This document shows, piece by piece, positions 1 to 13,900 of a stretch of DNA of 64,000 nt. The notes beneath the pieces are model-generated. The model did not search any database, was not told where the DNA came from, and worked only from the letters and a program-made list of their open reading frames with translations. Positions within the stretch are counted from its first letter, which is position 1; each line of letters starts with the position of its first letter. Source of the stretch: Dioscorea cayenensis subsp. rotundata (lineage: Eukaryota; Streptophyta; Magnoliopsida; Dioscoreales; Dioscoreaceae). The position numbers and the translations under genes are program-made. The stretch is taken from the NCBI RefSeq assembly GCF_009730915.1, contig NC_052479.1, positions 30,753,610 through 30,817,609 on the forward strand. The letters run 5' to 3'.

Positions 1-164
1 GAATTTAAAAAGCGTGTGTTTAATTTTAATTGTTTAAATTTATTAAAGCCTTTATAAACATAAGCAAAATAATTTTTTATTGTGTTAGGAGAGACACATA
101 AATTGATAGTCACCAATGTAATGCTTTTATACTGATGGTATTTTTTCCTATATTGATTATCCAG

Positions 165-2510
165 GCACTCGAGGTTATTGAGCTTGATCAAAAAACAAGT
201 CTTGTCCTAGAACTTGATGGGCATGTTATGCAATGTGTGCGTGATCAGAATGGAAACCATGTAATCCAGAAGTGCATTGAGTGTGTACCAACAGAAAGAA
301 TTGGTTTCATCATCTCTGCTTTTCGTGGTCAGGTTGCAACCCTTTCAACACATCCATATGGATGTCGGGTTATTCAGGTAAACCAAAGTATGACTGATGG
401 CTTGTCATGTTTTCCTGCCATGCCCTGAAGCTGATTGGGTTTTGGTGATTAATGTAGAGGGTGCTGGAGCATTGTACAGATGAGATGCAAAGCCAATGCA
501 TTATTGATGAGATATTGCAATCCGCATTTCTTCTTGCCCAAGATCAGTATGGCAATTATGTTACCCAGGTGACTCTCTTTCCTACTTGTCTCATTACTAC
601 ACTGTTCCTATACTCTCCCCGTTTGTGATTAAGTTTGATTTACTCATTTGTCATTTTTTATTCTGCTGGCAATTATAATTGATGTTTTTTTTTATCACTT
701 TATGATTTTGGCATCATGGTACTGTACTATATGCTGGTTATTAAAGTTTGACAATGTCTTTGATATGATTACCTCAACTAGACCTGTCTAGCAGTTATAT
801 TTTCTTTGTGCAGCTATATTAACTGTTTGATTTTTATAATTATTGTTTTTGCATCAACTATTCACTATTTTATTTATTTCTATGCATGCATTGGTTTAGG
901 TGGATACAATCCATCCTGTACTTCAGAGGGATGTGCTTGTTGTTCTTTGGATGGATGTATCAAGGGCATTGCCCCTTTTGTGCTAAACCCTCATGAGTCA
1001 CACATTAGTCAACTTTAACTAGAAAAACTAAAGATTTCTAACATATATGTAATGTACTATTTTAGATACAGAAGACCGCCTGTTCACCTCCAATTGTTAT
1101 AAAGTTCCAATCTTCCAGAAATTAATGTTATAAAAATTATGATCTGCTCATGTCATGTGCATTCAATCATATGCTTTTTGATATATGCTCGATTTAACAT
1201 GATGTATTTTTGTGGTGGACTATGGAGCTGGTACTTGAGTAGATGATAGAAGTAGGTTGTTGTGGAGATAGAAGTTCAAGGTCATACTTACATAGACTAA
1301 CTCATGGAAGTAGATCGCTGTGGAAGTTCAAGGTGCTTATAGATTGAGTAGGCAATAGAAATAGGACATTATTGAGAATAGAGTTAAAAGTTATACTTGA
1401 TTTAGGACAATCTTTGTGGGTTCAGTTCTACGAGCTCAGGTAGATTTGATGGATAATACACTTATTTTTTGAAGAGTTAAATAACTGCTGTAAATGCTCT
1501 TTGAAATAAATTAGGAAGTTGCAAGTTTTATTAATGTATTTATTTGGTTCACATTTGAACTTGTCACGTCTTATTGTTTATATCTAATTAAGCAAATAAT
1601 TTTTTGTTCCTTATATGGGACCATGGAGTCTGACAATCAAAATCCTTGCAGCATGTTTTAGAGAAGGGAAAGCCCCATGAAAGGAGCCTAATCATTAACA
1701 AATTGGCTGGGCAAGTTGTTCAAATGAGTCAACATAAATTTGCATCTAATGTAATTGAAAAATGTTTGGAATATGGTAATGCTACAGAAAAAGAGCTTCT
1801 GATTGAGGAAATTGTGGGGCAAACAGAAGGAAATGATAATTTACTGGTAAGCTAAATTCTTTTTATTCCTTTCTTTTTCCTTCCATTTTATTTGTATTGG
1901 AGGGGTTTTTTTAATCTGTATATAATGTTAGACAATCCCCCACCCTTGTCTGATTGCATTACTTCATGCAATAGGTCTAGAGCTTGTTCTAATTTGATTT
2001 CATGCTTTTTCCGTATTATGTTTTTTAATCAAATTTACCATCTTTTGCCTTTTCTCTTAGACAATGATGAAGGACCAGTTTGCAAACTATGTGGTTCAGA
2101 AAATTCTTGAAACGTGCTCTGATAAACAGCGAGAAAGTATACTTGAGCGCATCAGAATTCATCTGCCAGCTTTGAAGAAGTACACCTATGGGAAACATAT
2201 AGTTGTTCGCGTTGAACAGCTGTCCGATGAAGGTATCTGGAAATCTAGATTTAATTTGAAGCTAACCATATACTGAATTCTCTTTGTTATGCTTAAAAAT
2301 CTATTTTCATTTAGATGGATGGCAATGCAATATATAGTACTATAAATGCTTTTATCATTTCTTCTATGCATACATCTAAATGTTTACACTCTTTAGATTG
2401 AACAATTATTACAATTTTGTCACATTATTAGTCAAATGATGTGATACTGTCACTCTCTTATGAAGATATATATTCCTTTCCTATGTGCAGAAGGTCATCA
2501 GGAGATGTGA
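165..2510 (+). CDS. PUM: Pumilio-family RNA-binding protein, 3' exons (partial, 5' end outside window)
   Basis: Cytoplasmic PUF proteins bind UGUA-containing 3' UTRs and repress or destabilise mRNAs. Exons joined at GT-AG sites: 165-377, 458-568, 1652-1846, 2061-2232, 2491-2510, ending in TGA at 2508-2510; all phases fit. Five PUF repeats are visible. Their RNA-contact pentads, in order, are NHVIQ, CRVIQ, NYVTQ, SNVIE and NYVVQ, which match repeats 4 to 8 of canonical Pumilio. The protein ends shortly after the last repeat, as in plant APUM1-6-like proteins. Bases 1-164 are the preceding intron, so the N-terminus and repeats 1-3 lie to the left of the window. The apparent ATG at 135 is intronic and is not a start. 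The family is certain; the individual paralogue is not. Confidence 0.9.
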
Positions 2511-4245
2511 AAACGACAAGCAATGGTTGCTGATGGCTGGTGTGTTAGTTAGTTAACATGGCACACATTGAATTGAAAACATGCTGGTGATGACAATGAA
2601 GAGTCAAAAATTCATGGAAGCCCTTGGCTATATATGATAGATGTTCTCAGTTGCACAGCAGGGCTTCTTTTGTTTAGGTCCTAGTTTATTATAACTGTAT
2701 ATCATCGTAGATAAAGATAAATGTGTTTGTTTCCATCATATGTGCTGCTGATATATATTATTAAATCATATTTTATATATATATATATATATATTGTGTT
2801 GAGCAGTGATCATAACAACATATATATATATATATATTATATACGTATAGCATATCTGAATTTGTTAGGTGCAAATTGGGAGTCGACGCTTATTTATTTT
2901 ATGAATATTCATGGCGCTTGGTGTTGCAAGGAAATGTCAATAGCAGCAACAGTATCATCATCAGTAGCACAATGAGCTAGTCGTTTTAGTGTTGGATGTG
3001 ATGTTGGTTGTGCTTGTGAATTAGAGCAGCAGTATCAATTTGAGTTCTTTGTTTGATGCTGATGCGGTTGTTTTTTTATTTTACATTTTATCGTTTTTAC
3101 TTAAGGTATCTGCTGAAGATCTCTCAAGTTTGTTTCACTGTGGATTGTATAACTAACAAGTTCTATCATCATGTTTGTTACTTTTGACTTGATATCAAGT
3201 AGAGCAGAGTGTCACAGGGGATTCAGTAAAACCATCATCAATTTATTGGACAATATATGGATCTTAAGAAGACTCATCACAATTTGAAAAATAATATAAT
3301 AAATTGTTCAGTCTAGTGTTTTGCTAAAGGATATTGACCGTTGATGAAAGAAGGGGAAGTGATAACAATAATAACAATAAAATACTTAATATAGGTGGGG
3401 GCACCAAATGACACAACCAATGATCTATGAAAACAAAAGGACAGACTTGGGGCCATGTGGACAAACAAGATTACAAGAGCATAAGCAAGAAAAAGGAAAG
3501 GCTAAAAGGAGGGGACAAGAACAAGATTAATTGCTTTTTGACAAATCAATCAGTCAGTCAAACCAAAAAAAAAAGGGGATGATAAAGAAGAGCCATTGAA
3601 GGAGTGTGTTATATATACAGAAGAGAAGAGCAACAAAATGAATGATATGAATAGAGAAACAACAATCAACAGAGGACCATTTGCCTCTTTTCCTACTATA
3701 TACTCTACACACTTATATTACTGCTAAAACAAACAAACCACCCTCTTTTGAATTTTGATCCCTCCCACCTTTCACTACTATTCACTCGATTTAACTCAAG
3801 TCAACACACACACACACACACAGAATGATCAAAACATCATAATGAAGAAAGAGAACAAAAGCTCATAGATGTTTCGCTTCTTTAAAGAAAATTAAAAAAA
3901 AAAAAAACCTTTTTTTCTCTTCTCCTTTTCCCACTTTTTACATATATAATACAAAGCAAACTCCTCCTGTGTAGCATTAGTCACCCAATCCCTTCTCCTA
4001 TCACTCTTCTACTCTCTATCTACCACTACTACTACTACTACTCTCACTCTCGCTTGATCTCTGCTTAGAAAGAAGCTACCGCTACCATTCTCTAAAAATC
4101 ACATTTTCATTACCCCCAACCACCCCTCCTTACTAACAAAACAAAAAACCCAAAAAAGAAAAAAGAAAAAAAAAATCATAATTCTAAAATCCTAGAGCAG
4201 AGCCCCAACCGTGAATGGAAACAAACGCAACACAACCTGCACGCT
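2511..4245. other. Convergent 3' intergenic region between Pumilio and GTE
   Basis: No coding exon is recognised. The left part should be the Pumilio 3' UTR and the right part, on the minus strand, the GTE 3' UTR. It holds (AT)n tracts near 2776-2793 and 2819-2836, a short (CA)n near 3807-3822 and A-rich stretches at 3895-3908 and 4150-4175. Short open frames here are low-complexity. Confidence 0.5.
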
Positions 4246-6110
4246 TTACGGGAGAGATGGCCTGGAGTCTGGTGCTGCTCCTCCTGGAGACTGCGCCTCA
4301 TCTTCTCCCCCTCCAGAATCACTATCGGACGAGCTCCCTGAATCCGAGTCTTATATATCATCAACAAAACAAAAAGCTCAGTATCAAAAGGCCGCATCTT
4401 GCTTTTAAAAAAACACCAAATTTGTATGCATACCACTAGAAGAAGAGGACGAATCACTGCCAGAACTACTCGAGCTACTGGCATTGCCTGTATCTTTCTC
4501 AATCTCCACTGATGGGTAATGCAGGGATGGCATCTCATCACCAATGTCCACATCCTCATCACCAGTCTCTCCTTTCTTGCTCCTCTTGGCTGCCGTTGGT
4601 GACTGTTCAATCCAAGCATTATTGGTTAGTGCTGTTAGTATTATTAACATTGATGAGACACAACAGCTGAATTGTCAATTACCTTATCACCATCATCCGC
4701 ATGCGCGGAGGCCGGTGCAGTGGAAGCTCCACCAGCTGCCGTAGCATTTGCTCCCGCCAAGGCCTCGAGCCTTCTCATCTTGCTCATCATCTTCTTGCAA
4801 TTGCCAACGAACCGATCCAATTCCCAAAGAGTCTCATTATCCATTGTTTCAAAATCAAGTAAAATCTCATCCCCATGCTGCATTGGGTCCCCGTTCCGCC
4901 TTCTCACAATCTGGATCACATGCTCCATCTTCTCATCTGGCAAGCTCTGTAGACCAAGGCTCAGCTTCTGCTTCTCGTCCAGCGTCATCGCCCTCTTATT
5001 GGGGTCCTTCGCCTTGGGTTTAGGTTGCTTCACCGTGCTAACCCTCCCCAGTCCGCCCATTTGTTGCTGTTGCTGCTGCTGCTGTTGCTGCTGCTGCTGT
5101 TGCTGCAGGGGCGGTGGCTGCTGCAATTGCTTGCCATAAGCAGGGGCTATGGGGGCTGGATTTGGCGGAGGGGGCGCTGCTGAAGTGATAGGCTCGGCTC
5201 TCCTTGTGTAATCTGTCACTGGAGACCAGGAATTCCCAATTCCTCTCTTCAGCTCCTCTTCCTCTTCTACCCTGCAAATAGCATTCCATTGCTTCTCATA
5301 CTTTTCATAAGAAGGGTAATAAAGCCCCTCAAAGATCTTCAGAAGCTGAGAAGCAACACGATGCACTTCATGCCCTTCCGGGTTATAGAGAAGGGCGTTC
5401 TCAAAGGTCAGCTTTAAATCAGCCGCAAACTCTGGCGGGCCTTGGTACATGCCCTTGTTAAGCTTTGTCTTCACAGTGCCGAGATCCATGGGGTTCTTAA
5501 TGATCTGATGATAGTCGTGGAGGCCCATCCCCACCACATCGACGGGGGTATTGAACCAGATGGCGCCCTTGTGCTTCATCAACTTGCTCAGGATCTGGCC
5601 GCACTTCTTCATCATGCCCGACAAGAGCTTCTCCGCCTCCGATCCAGGAGCTGGCTTCTTCGCCTTCTTGGAATCCGATCCCGATATGGGTTCCCGCGTA
5701 TGGTATCCGCCAGACCTAGCCGAAGCGTCGATCCGGCTAGCGACGCTCCGGACCCGCTCGAGCTCCGAGACGAGCCTTCTTTTCAGCTCCCTTAACTCTC
5801 TTCTGGAGTAGCTTGCTAGGTTGAAGGAGATATGACCAACAGAAGAGTCTCGATTCCGGCCAGGGCCGGCAGGGCGCCGGCTCAGCGATGACGAGTCATC
5901 AGAGACAGAGGCTGCTCCAGCAGCGATCTCATCCGGCTCCATCTGCCGAGTCTGATGGTGGTTCTCATGCCCACCGTCGAGCAAAAAACCAGGGTTGTTG
6001 TAATGGTTATGGATGCTAGGGTTAGGGTTAGGGTTAGGGTTTTTCCTCATGTACACTTTCGTCTCCCCCCAGTACGGCTCATTCCGACTCGCCAGCAGCG
6101 CCGACGCCAT
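4246..6110 (-). CDS. GTE: GTE-type BET transcription factor (bromodomain plus NET domain)
   Basis: This is a nuclear chromatin reader of acetylated histones (global transcription factor group E). Exons on the minus strand are 6110-4683, 4602-4434 and 4349-4246, giving 566 aa. The N-terminus carries YWGETKVYMRK, typical of plant GTE proteins. The bromodomain spans about residues 165-275; LYNPEGHEVH supplies the acetyl-lysine-binding Asn near residue 243. A polyglutamine run lies near residue 336. The NET domain spans about 375-440 (SLPDEKMEHVIQIV, then LDFETMDNETLWELDRFV). Exons 2 and 3 encode an acidic Ser/Asp-rich tail (SSSSSSGSDSSSSSSG). An Asn-Pro repeat at residues 24-31 is encoded by telomere-like DNA. 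Which GTE paralogue this is (GTE2-7 group) cannot be settled here. Confidence 0.93.
5061..5105 (-). repeat. Polyglutamine-coding CAG/CAA repeat in GTE
   Basis: Fifteen consecutive Gln codons (ten CAG and five CAA on the minus strand) lie between the Pro-rich linker and the NET domain. The CAA interruptions should damp slippage. Length could still vary between alleles. Confidence 0.9.
6017..6041 (-). repeat. Telomere-type repeat inside the GTE coding sequence
   Basis: The plus strand reads four copies of the unit TTAGGG, flanked by TAGGG and GGTT. On the minus strand this encodes alternating Asn-Pro (NPNPNPNPS) near the GTE N-terminus. The plant telomere unit is TTTAGGG, so this is a six-base interstitial variant kept in the reading frame. 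Confidence 0.85.
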
Positions 6111-7592
6111 CCCAGTCCTCAGATCCGCAGCAATCCGGCCATCTCATCCGATCTAGGGTTTCCAACAACGCTGGGTAACATAGAAACACCACAACAGCTC
6201 ACCGGACTGATCCAAGCTGAGGACGCCGCCGGCTATCGGAGAAAGAGGGAGGAGACGGCCGCGATAGAGCACCAGCGATCGGAAACCTAGAAAGAGAAAG
6301 AGAGAGATGAGAGAAACCCTCGATTTGGGCGAGCTTGAATGGCAGGGGAAGGCCGGTTCTTAAAGGCAACCAGATCTGCCCGTGCTTTTAACGGGCAAGA
6401 TCCTGACCGTTGATTCAATCTCAGATATTGATCTGACGGTGGTCAAGGTTTCTTCCTGCCCCAAAGGATCTGCCCATCCAATCTGTCACGGACGGCGATG
6501 CCGACCTCTGATGTACACGTGTCAAGCATCGGAGTGGGGACCGCATTCGGGGAGCTTTTCCTTTTCGTTTGGGTTTCGCGTGAATTTGGGCCGCTTGACC
6601 CGTGCGTTTCCCGCCCCCCATCCAATTATCCCAAAAAGCCCGTAAAACCGACATGAAACCCGACATTGTCTACGTGGCACTAGCAAGACGAGGTCCCACT
6701 AAAAACGGACCATTTCATTCAAGCTTTTATCTGGACCGAGAAAAGGGACCCAGAATGTGGGGCCCTGCCCTGTGGGTTGGGAACGTTCCACTGGACTGGA
6801 CAATATTAAAACTAAAGAAAAACTAAAATAAATGCATAAATATTAATAAATTATTTGTTGCAATAAGTGGTATGTACATCTCTGTCAATCCAGTTACAGT
6901 GGCATGGGGATGCGGGCATTTATAAACTATCTATAAAAATGTGGACAATATACATATATATATATATTTATAAACTATCTATAGTTCTTATGACATGATA
7001 AGCAGGCGAGAAGATGGTCGTTTTCGGGGGTTCACTGTTTGGGTCCACATAGGAGCGGGGTACTGAATCTTATAATTTTTCCCGCCAAATTTTTTGTTTT
7101 TGGGATCTGGGGAAGTTCAAAAAGGGAACAAATGTGTTTGACGGTGAGGTTACCGAGATAGGTGAGTTTACCCGACGGCGTTGGATGCTAATGATGCGCC
7201 TCCATGAGATGTTTGTGTTGATGATCTCGAGGCATCCGAGAGTACGTTTTTTACTTTCACCTAAAAAAGAATTCACCGAACGTTAAATTTGTTTTTCAGT
7301 TTTTTTGGGATCCAACTAAAAGGGCTTTTTTTTAATAAATTATTATTATTTTAAATGAAAATAAACACATCAGTTGTTGAGAATGAGATTATAAATTCCA
7401 ACAACCAGACCAATTAATTGATTTGACAATAACTCTTTTGAGTATAACTCTTAACATGTAATATGTTCCATCTAACAAGCCATTCCACCTATCACGTATA
7501 GATCTTATCAGAGAATCCAAAAACAATGACATGGAATTACATCTAATTGGAGAAGAAAATATATATATATATAAATGTTGTGCTTGTGCATG

Positions 7593-7624
<32 letters not shown>

Positions 7625-7907
7625 GTGATGGCATGATGTTAATGTGACATAAGAGGAGGCATTCCATGTGAAAAGCTGAGCAGCAACACAGCCAACATCA
7701 CCAAAGTGTGGGGCCAAGTAACAGCCCTGATTCACAGAATCACAAGTATCAACTCTATTTGGAATTTGCTTTTCAAATCAAACTAATTAATTCATCAAAA
7801 TTGGAACATAAATATAGAGAAAAGTAAGCATACATTACAGTGTAATTGATTGATAAATGACAGGTGTTTGTCTAGTAAGTGTGTTTTTTTTTTCAAAATT
7901 TAATTTT
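6111..7907. other. GTE promoter/5' UTR and UTP25 3' flank
   Basis: No gene is recognised. The first 200 bases upstream of the GTE ATG are purine/pyrimidine-biased and contain a telo-box-like TAGGGTTT at about 6153, consistent with a 5' UTR. A GC-richer stretch at about 6360-6780 could be promoter. (AT)n tracts lie near 6952-6966, 7559-7572 and 7594-7621. The stretch 7000-7310 is less AT-rich, but no family was recognised in it. The right end should be the UTP25 3' UTR. Confidence 0.45.
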
Positions 7908-10900
7908 TCAGCAGAAAACAAACATATCTTTGTCGGAGGAGAGCATCCTTTTTGTTGCATGAGTTCCTACAATTCTCTCCAGCTGAAATATTATGAAAAA
8001 AATAAAGTAGTTTTCATTTTCTATTATAAGAGTAGTAGTTAGGAGAAAACTGTAGCATAATAAAGAAAAATAAGATTCTTTTACTAATAAAGAAGAGAGG
8101 TATAGACTTACTCTAAGATGATCAAACCGTGAGAAAAGCACACTGCAAGCAATGTTTTTCGAGGCTTCAAGCATGTTAATAATCTGAATACAGACATCAC
8201 AACGAAAATCATATACTTGGAAGGATAGACGAAGACTTTAGAGGTTAATGTTGACCGTTGTTACCTCAGGGTAGAATTCCTTTCTCTCTGGAAGAGAGTA
8301 AACAATTAGATTCTGTACTCCACGAATCTGCAACAAGGTGGAGTCGGCATTTGTTAGAAGACTGTAAAGCTAAACATCATAGAATACAAATCACAAATTT
8401 TAAGGACATGAATGAATAGAAGGATTTCTCTAAGTTCACATGAAACAAGACAGGCTACAGAGTTATGGTTTATTGCTTTGCAAGGTGGCAACAATATCCT
8501 TGCTAACAAGAAATCAGACATGAACACAAACCTTGTATCTGTGATAGAAATGAGCTCTCTCAGTATAGAGCATGATCTTTCTCTTGCCCTCGAAAAACCA
8601 AACCCTTGCACGAGATATATCACTGGGCTTTGTGTACCTACACAATGGATTAACACGAGACTGAAATATTGAGCAGTTCTGTTGACATGTGAAGTTTTAT
8701 TGCAAAATTTACAACTGCGAAGAGTTGTGTCTGTATGTCAACAAAAATAACAAAGAAAAGAAGGTATTTCAATCACAAAATGCTGGCAAAGTTGTCTAGT
8801 TTAAAGTTGAGCAATTAACTTTCATGATAAAAAGGAGTCAGAGTGTTGTCTTACTCTCCAAGCAAACAGAAAGAAGCATTCTGAGACTTCAAGAAATTTC
8901 GTATCCTGACGAATTCAAAATAGGAACTTATAAACAGCATAGTTCCACCCTGTGTAAACATATTTAAGGCATTACATACCTATAGAGTATAGTGCACATA
9001 AATGGAAACATGTAAATAATATATACCTAGCCATCTAAACCAATTTGGGATTTAATTGAACAAAGAATAGATAAGGAGAAGGATGATACAAAAAATAAAA
9101 TTCATAAATAGTGGCAATATTATACACATCCACACAAAAGAATGTCATACCTCAAGTGAATCTTTTATCTTAGGGAACACCTGCACAACACAATCAACTC
9201 TATCAGGCATCAGTTGACCAGGACAAAATAAGAACCGGTGTTTAACAAACCAGAAATATATATAAGTCACAATCCACAATAATAAAGTCAGGGAGCAATC
9301 AACATAAAATTCTTCATATTACCCACCTCTATAGTCTATATAGTAAGAGTATAGTATGAAATATTACATTAACGAAAGCATAAATCATGAGCAATCATAC
9401 TAAGACTATATTATGTGAAAGTGCCAGCATGCAAGAACATAAATTCGCATAATTTATAATATGGGATTACACAAGTTGGGCAGTCATATCAAGGCTTGTA
9501 GAAATTTTTTTGTAAGGCAGTTGAGGCCCCCTGTGTTCTATTTATGGGTCCTTCTTTAATTACACTTCAATGTCAAAAGGAATAATTGCTCAGGTAAAAA
9601 AATGAAATATAAGACTCGCCATACTAAATATTATTCACTAACCTTCCCACAACTCTTCCTAATCATCCTGTGCATATAACTTTAAGATCTGCCCTACTGG
9701 AGTACTTTCAGACTCGCATTCATGTTTTTCAAATTTCAACCACAGTGCTACATAAAATGTATTCATACACATAACAATCGCGTTTCTCAGCACATTTTAA
9801 TAGTATGGGTGAAAAGTTGTAAGACTAACCCTTTTAGTGAAGTAATCTAGACGGGCATCATCAACTTCAGCAATTGAAGGAGCATCAAATTGTTCATACA
9901 CCTGAGTAATTGCAGAGTCAAAAGACAAACATCTACACAACAATTCATATCACAACAATACACAAGTTTGATCCGTGCTCTAGATGTGGATGAGCAAAAA
10001 TAGTTTTCACTACCTGCCTTACTTGAAGCAAAACTTTAGGTAGAACACCTTTATGCTCGGTTAACAGCTTGACCTTAAAAACAAAGCAACAGCTCTTGTC
10101 AGCGTAAAATCATATGAAAAACAAAATTGGGTATGACAAAGTTTTACAGATAAACAAACCTTCCCTTCATAATTAACACAAAGTCGGTTGAATAATGCAT
10201 TCATTTCTACAAAGTAGAAAGCAGAGAGGTCAGAGTGCTAGGAAATAAAAAAAAAATTATAGAAATTTGTCATACACCATATACAACAAATAAACTGCCA
10301 GCTTTAGAGGGTAAAACACATGTCCCTGTGCAGCCAAGTAGCTCTCTGAATATATAGATAGTTAACAGTTTACAAATACTTCCAACATCAATAGTAATTA
10401 AACGTTAGTTCCATACCTGGATTAAGAAATGAGCTTAAGAGTATCGTTTGCCGATAAAAGCGTGCCTGGCCATCCAGATACCTAATTAAGAAGCATAAAC
10501 AGAAGAATAAAATGCATTGATTGAGCATCATTGAAGAACCATTACATCTTCAAGCCACACAGGTAGATAACAAGAAAAATGTTTGCTCAGTCAAAATGGT
10601 GGAAGGTATAATATACATAATTTGGAACCTACCATGGTCTAATGCGCATGATGTCGGTGCCATGCTGCTTAGATGGTGTGCAGTTCAATTGTTCAACAAC
10701 AGTATTCACATGAGACCAGTTCTGCAAGTTCCACAGCAAGCATAAATAGATGGTATTCATCATTACAAAGCAGAAGGAAAATCTTGTGTTTGAAGTCAAA
10801 ATCCTTACCTGCATTGCTATAACATCTGCGTGATCAACAATAAGGACCTGGTTCAAATTACCACTTAAATTAAGACTATTAATTATTTCAAAAGAGAAGA

Positions 10901-13900
10901 AGAACATGCAGGTCATGAAGAAGCTGAGGACACGTAAATTCTGAAATGATAGACATAGCTATATACCTCTATTGAGGATAGGTAATCAACATCCTTATCC
11001 TTGTCAATCTCTGCCTCCCCAATTTTCTGACAGGAAATAACAACAAGACATGCAGACAATCAAACAGGTGCAAGCAACTTTGAAGAAATGCATGTAAATA
11101 AGTAGAGAAGTACACAAATTTAGGAAGCAGATGGCACATGTGAAAAACTTACAGTTACTAATCCAAGAGGAGATGCTACGATTATGTCAGAAGAATAAAA
11201 ATCACTGTACAGCTTAATACTTTTCCTACAAAAATAAAACAAACAAACAAAATGAATAAAATAATTTAACACTAATTCTAATACAACTATACAAGAGCAT
11301 TTGCTATTAGGAAAAGAAAAGAAAATTAATGAAAAACCTCATACACTCGAAGGTTAATTTAGTAATAGTTAGACTCAGCCACAAAAGAAGATAGTCTGGG
11401 TTGCGATGATGCAATGCTAGATAGCTAGTAGGCTTTTACCCCAGTTTTACAGGCCAAAAATTCTGTGGTTGGCAACAGAATGATGGATTGATGCAAATAA
11501 TCTCTGATCAGTAAGCTTAATTCTCTAGTAACATTTTAATAGTTAGTTTCTTTCCCACATGCCAGCAAGAGAAAAGATAGGAGAACATGCAAAATTTCAT
11601 GATTATTTACCATTTTACCCAATGGGCCTAGTACACCATATCATAATGCAAAATACAATAAAATGATTTCTTGTATAGTATGGAAATAAATTGAAGGGAT
11701 GTAAAGCACCATCACCAAGAAGCCTAATATTGTCATGAAACCTGTCAGTATAGTTTAATTTGCTGCCATAAGAAATCACTTAAATGATCTTTTATCTAAC
11801 TTAGCTTTTAAATATCACATCAGGGAAATTATGTCCTATATAGCCACATCAAGAACTTGATTACATTATAGCAAACACCTCTAAAACAGCAAAAACAAAA
11901 TGAGATTGCTCTAAAATAATTGCTTCGAATAATCAACAAAGCGGGGTGCATGTCATAATGAAGTGCATGGTCAGAATATACAAAGGCAGATCATGGAAAA
12001 ACTGTTCAGTAGATCCATATATTTATCCCTAATGAATACCAAGTATCAAGAACAAAAAATATAAAATCTGAACTAGTTTTCAGTAGTGAGAATCCTATAA
12101 ATAGTTACTTTGTGAATTTGATGCCAACCACAAAGTGATCATCATGGTTGCCACCAAAAAGAAGTTGGAAATCAGTAGGTTTTACAGATTTTTGAGATTT
12201 GGAGCTGGCATCATTATTTGATACATCATCCTCAGCATCTTCAGCTCCAAATTCTTCCGAAAATCGATCAAAGTACTCCACATTAGCCTGCAAAATAAAT
12301 TTATAAAGACGCCAATAATTAGAGTATCAAAGTATCTATTTACTCTAAATATTGAGACATAAAGGTCTCCAAGGTGAAGCTAGTTGCATACGCTTAACAT
12401 ACTTTATCTGATGAGGGAGTCAGTTGGATTAGCCTTTTGACAACACGTAGTGCTATGCTCCTAAGGGGTAATAGGAACATCACCTGTCAAAATACATTTT
12501 TCCTCGAATGAGCTTGATATGTAAACGGAAGCACAAAATAAATGGAGATTGTTTAATTTCTTAATGCCAAGTTTGTTTTTCGTTATTCTTAGCCACAAAA
12601 TGACCGAAAAACAGTATGAAATTCAAAATATAAATTATGAGTCTTTTATCACCACCTTCGCACGGGTAAAGCCATGGTCAAGAAAGCTGCCACCATAGAT
12701 AATATCTTCCTTTTTACCATCTTCATTCTTCTTCTGCTTTGCATCATTTTTAGTAACGAGATCCCTAGTTCTATATATATGATTTAACTGCAAAATAGGT
12801 TCAGTATCTCAAAAAACAAAGGAAAATAGTTATTAACTGTGCAGATAGGATGAGCACATACAGCATGCATAATATATGCATCCATAATACTTGAATCCTC
12901 TTCCCGGCCTTTGAGATAAAAAGGCTTCTTGTTGCAGTGCATTATATCTTGATAGCTATTGCCTTTGGTAGGAAGATAAAACAAAGTAAAACATATGTTC
13001 GCAGATAAATAAAAGCATCATTTCTTTCATTGAAATGTCAAAGAAATACTCACAAAGGGAAAAGAATAATCTCTGCTTTGACGAATGAAAATCACCAGAT
13101 CCTTGTGTTCCAAAAATGTTCAGCCAGTGCTTAAACAGCTTCTCCTTCAATCCATAGCACAAGTCACTGCTAACCTCCTAAAGGGTATAAGCATCATGAA
13201 TTTGGGGCAGGAATTTAATCGATGACAGGCAATACAAGTATCATATCTTAATACAACTCAAAAAACCACACAAGATATTGATGAACTTAACTGAATTCCC
13301 TATGTCAAATATCTAACTTTCGTGATAATTTGGTTATTACCAGTTATACATTTACTAGAAGCATTCCTTAATAAAACTATGACTAGTTAACAAAGTTGAA
13401 CAAGCTTCCCTCAAATTCAACAAAGGAGAGATAATCAAGTTCATAAAGTAAAAATAAAGTTGTACCAAATTGCTTGGTGAAGACATACCTTCATAAAATG
13501 TTCACTTGTTCCTACCCACTTTGACACTGGTATGTTAGTTGCAGGCATCTCCCATTTAAACTTCCATTTCTTTTTGGTCAAGTCATCAACTTCTTCACTT
13601 TTTAGTGTATGAGTCAAGTGAAGTTGGAATGAGCTGCACAAAGGGAATCAGCAAAATTTTCACAATTGACCAGACAACCTTCTCAAAGGTCATGCATAAC
13701 ACTAGGGAAGAGGGATGGAAAAAGAGGGCCATGTCCCCGCTTTTTACAAATTAATGACTATAGTATTAAAAAAATTATGTTTTTATGAAAACACCTATAA
13801 AAATTTATAGTTTAGCCCTTCTAGCTTTTTACAAATTAGTATATACATAGTATAATTGTATAAAAAGAAAAATATTTGTAAAAATCTATAGTTTGGCACA

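Noticed and set aside
135-428. Open frame starting at an ATG at 135
   Set aside because: The first ten codons are intron and the last part runs past the donor at 378; only 165-377 is a Pumilio exon.
4176-4619. 147-codon minus frame at the GTE 3' end
   Set aside because: It reads through intron 2 in a different frame from the exon chain and lacks the conserved Ser/Asp tail; the spliced model closes at 4246.
4672-5139. 155-codon plus frame over GTE
   Set aside because: It is the complement of the bromodomain gene, with poly-Cys made by the polyGln repeat; not a gene.
6421-6826. Overlapping frames on both strands near 6.4-6.8 kb
   Set aside because: GC-richer promoter DNA upstream of GTE; no motif and no compatible splice partners.
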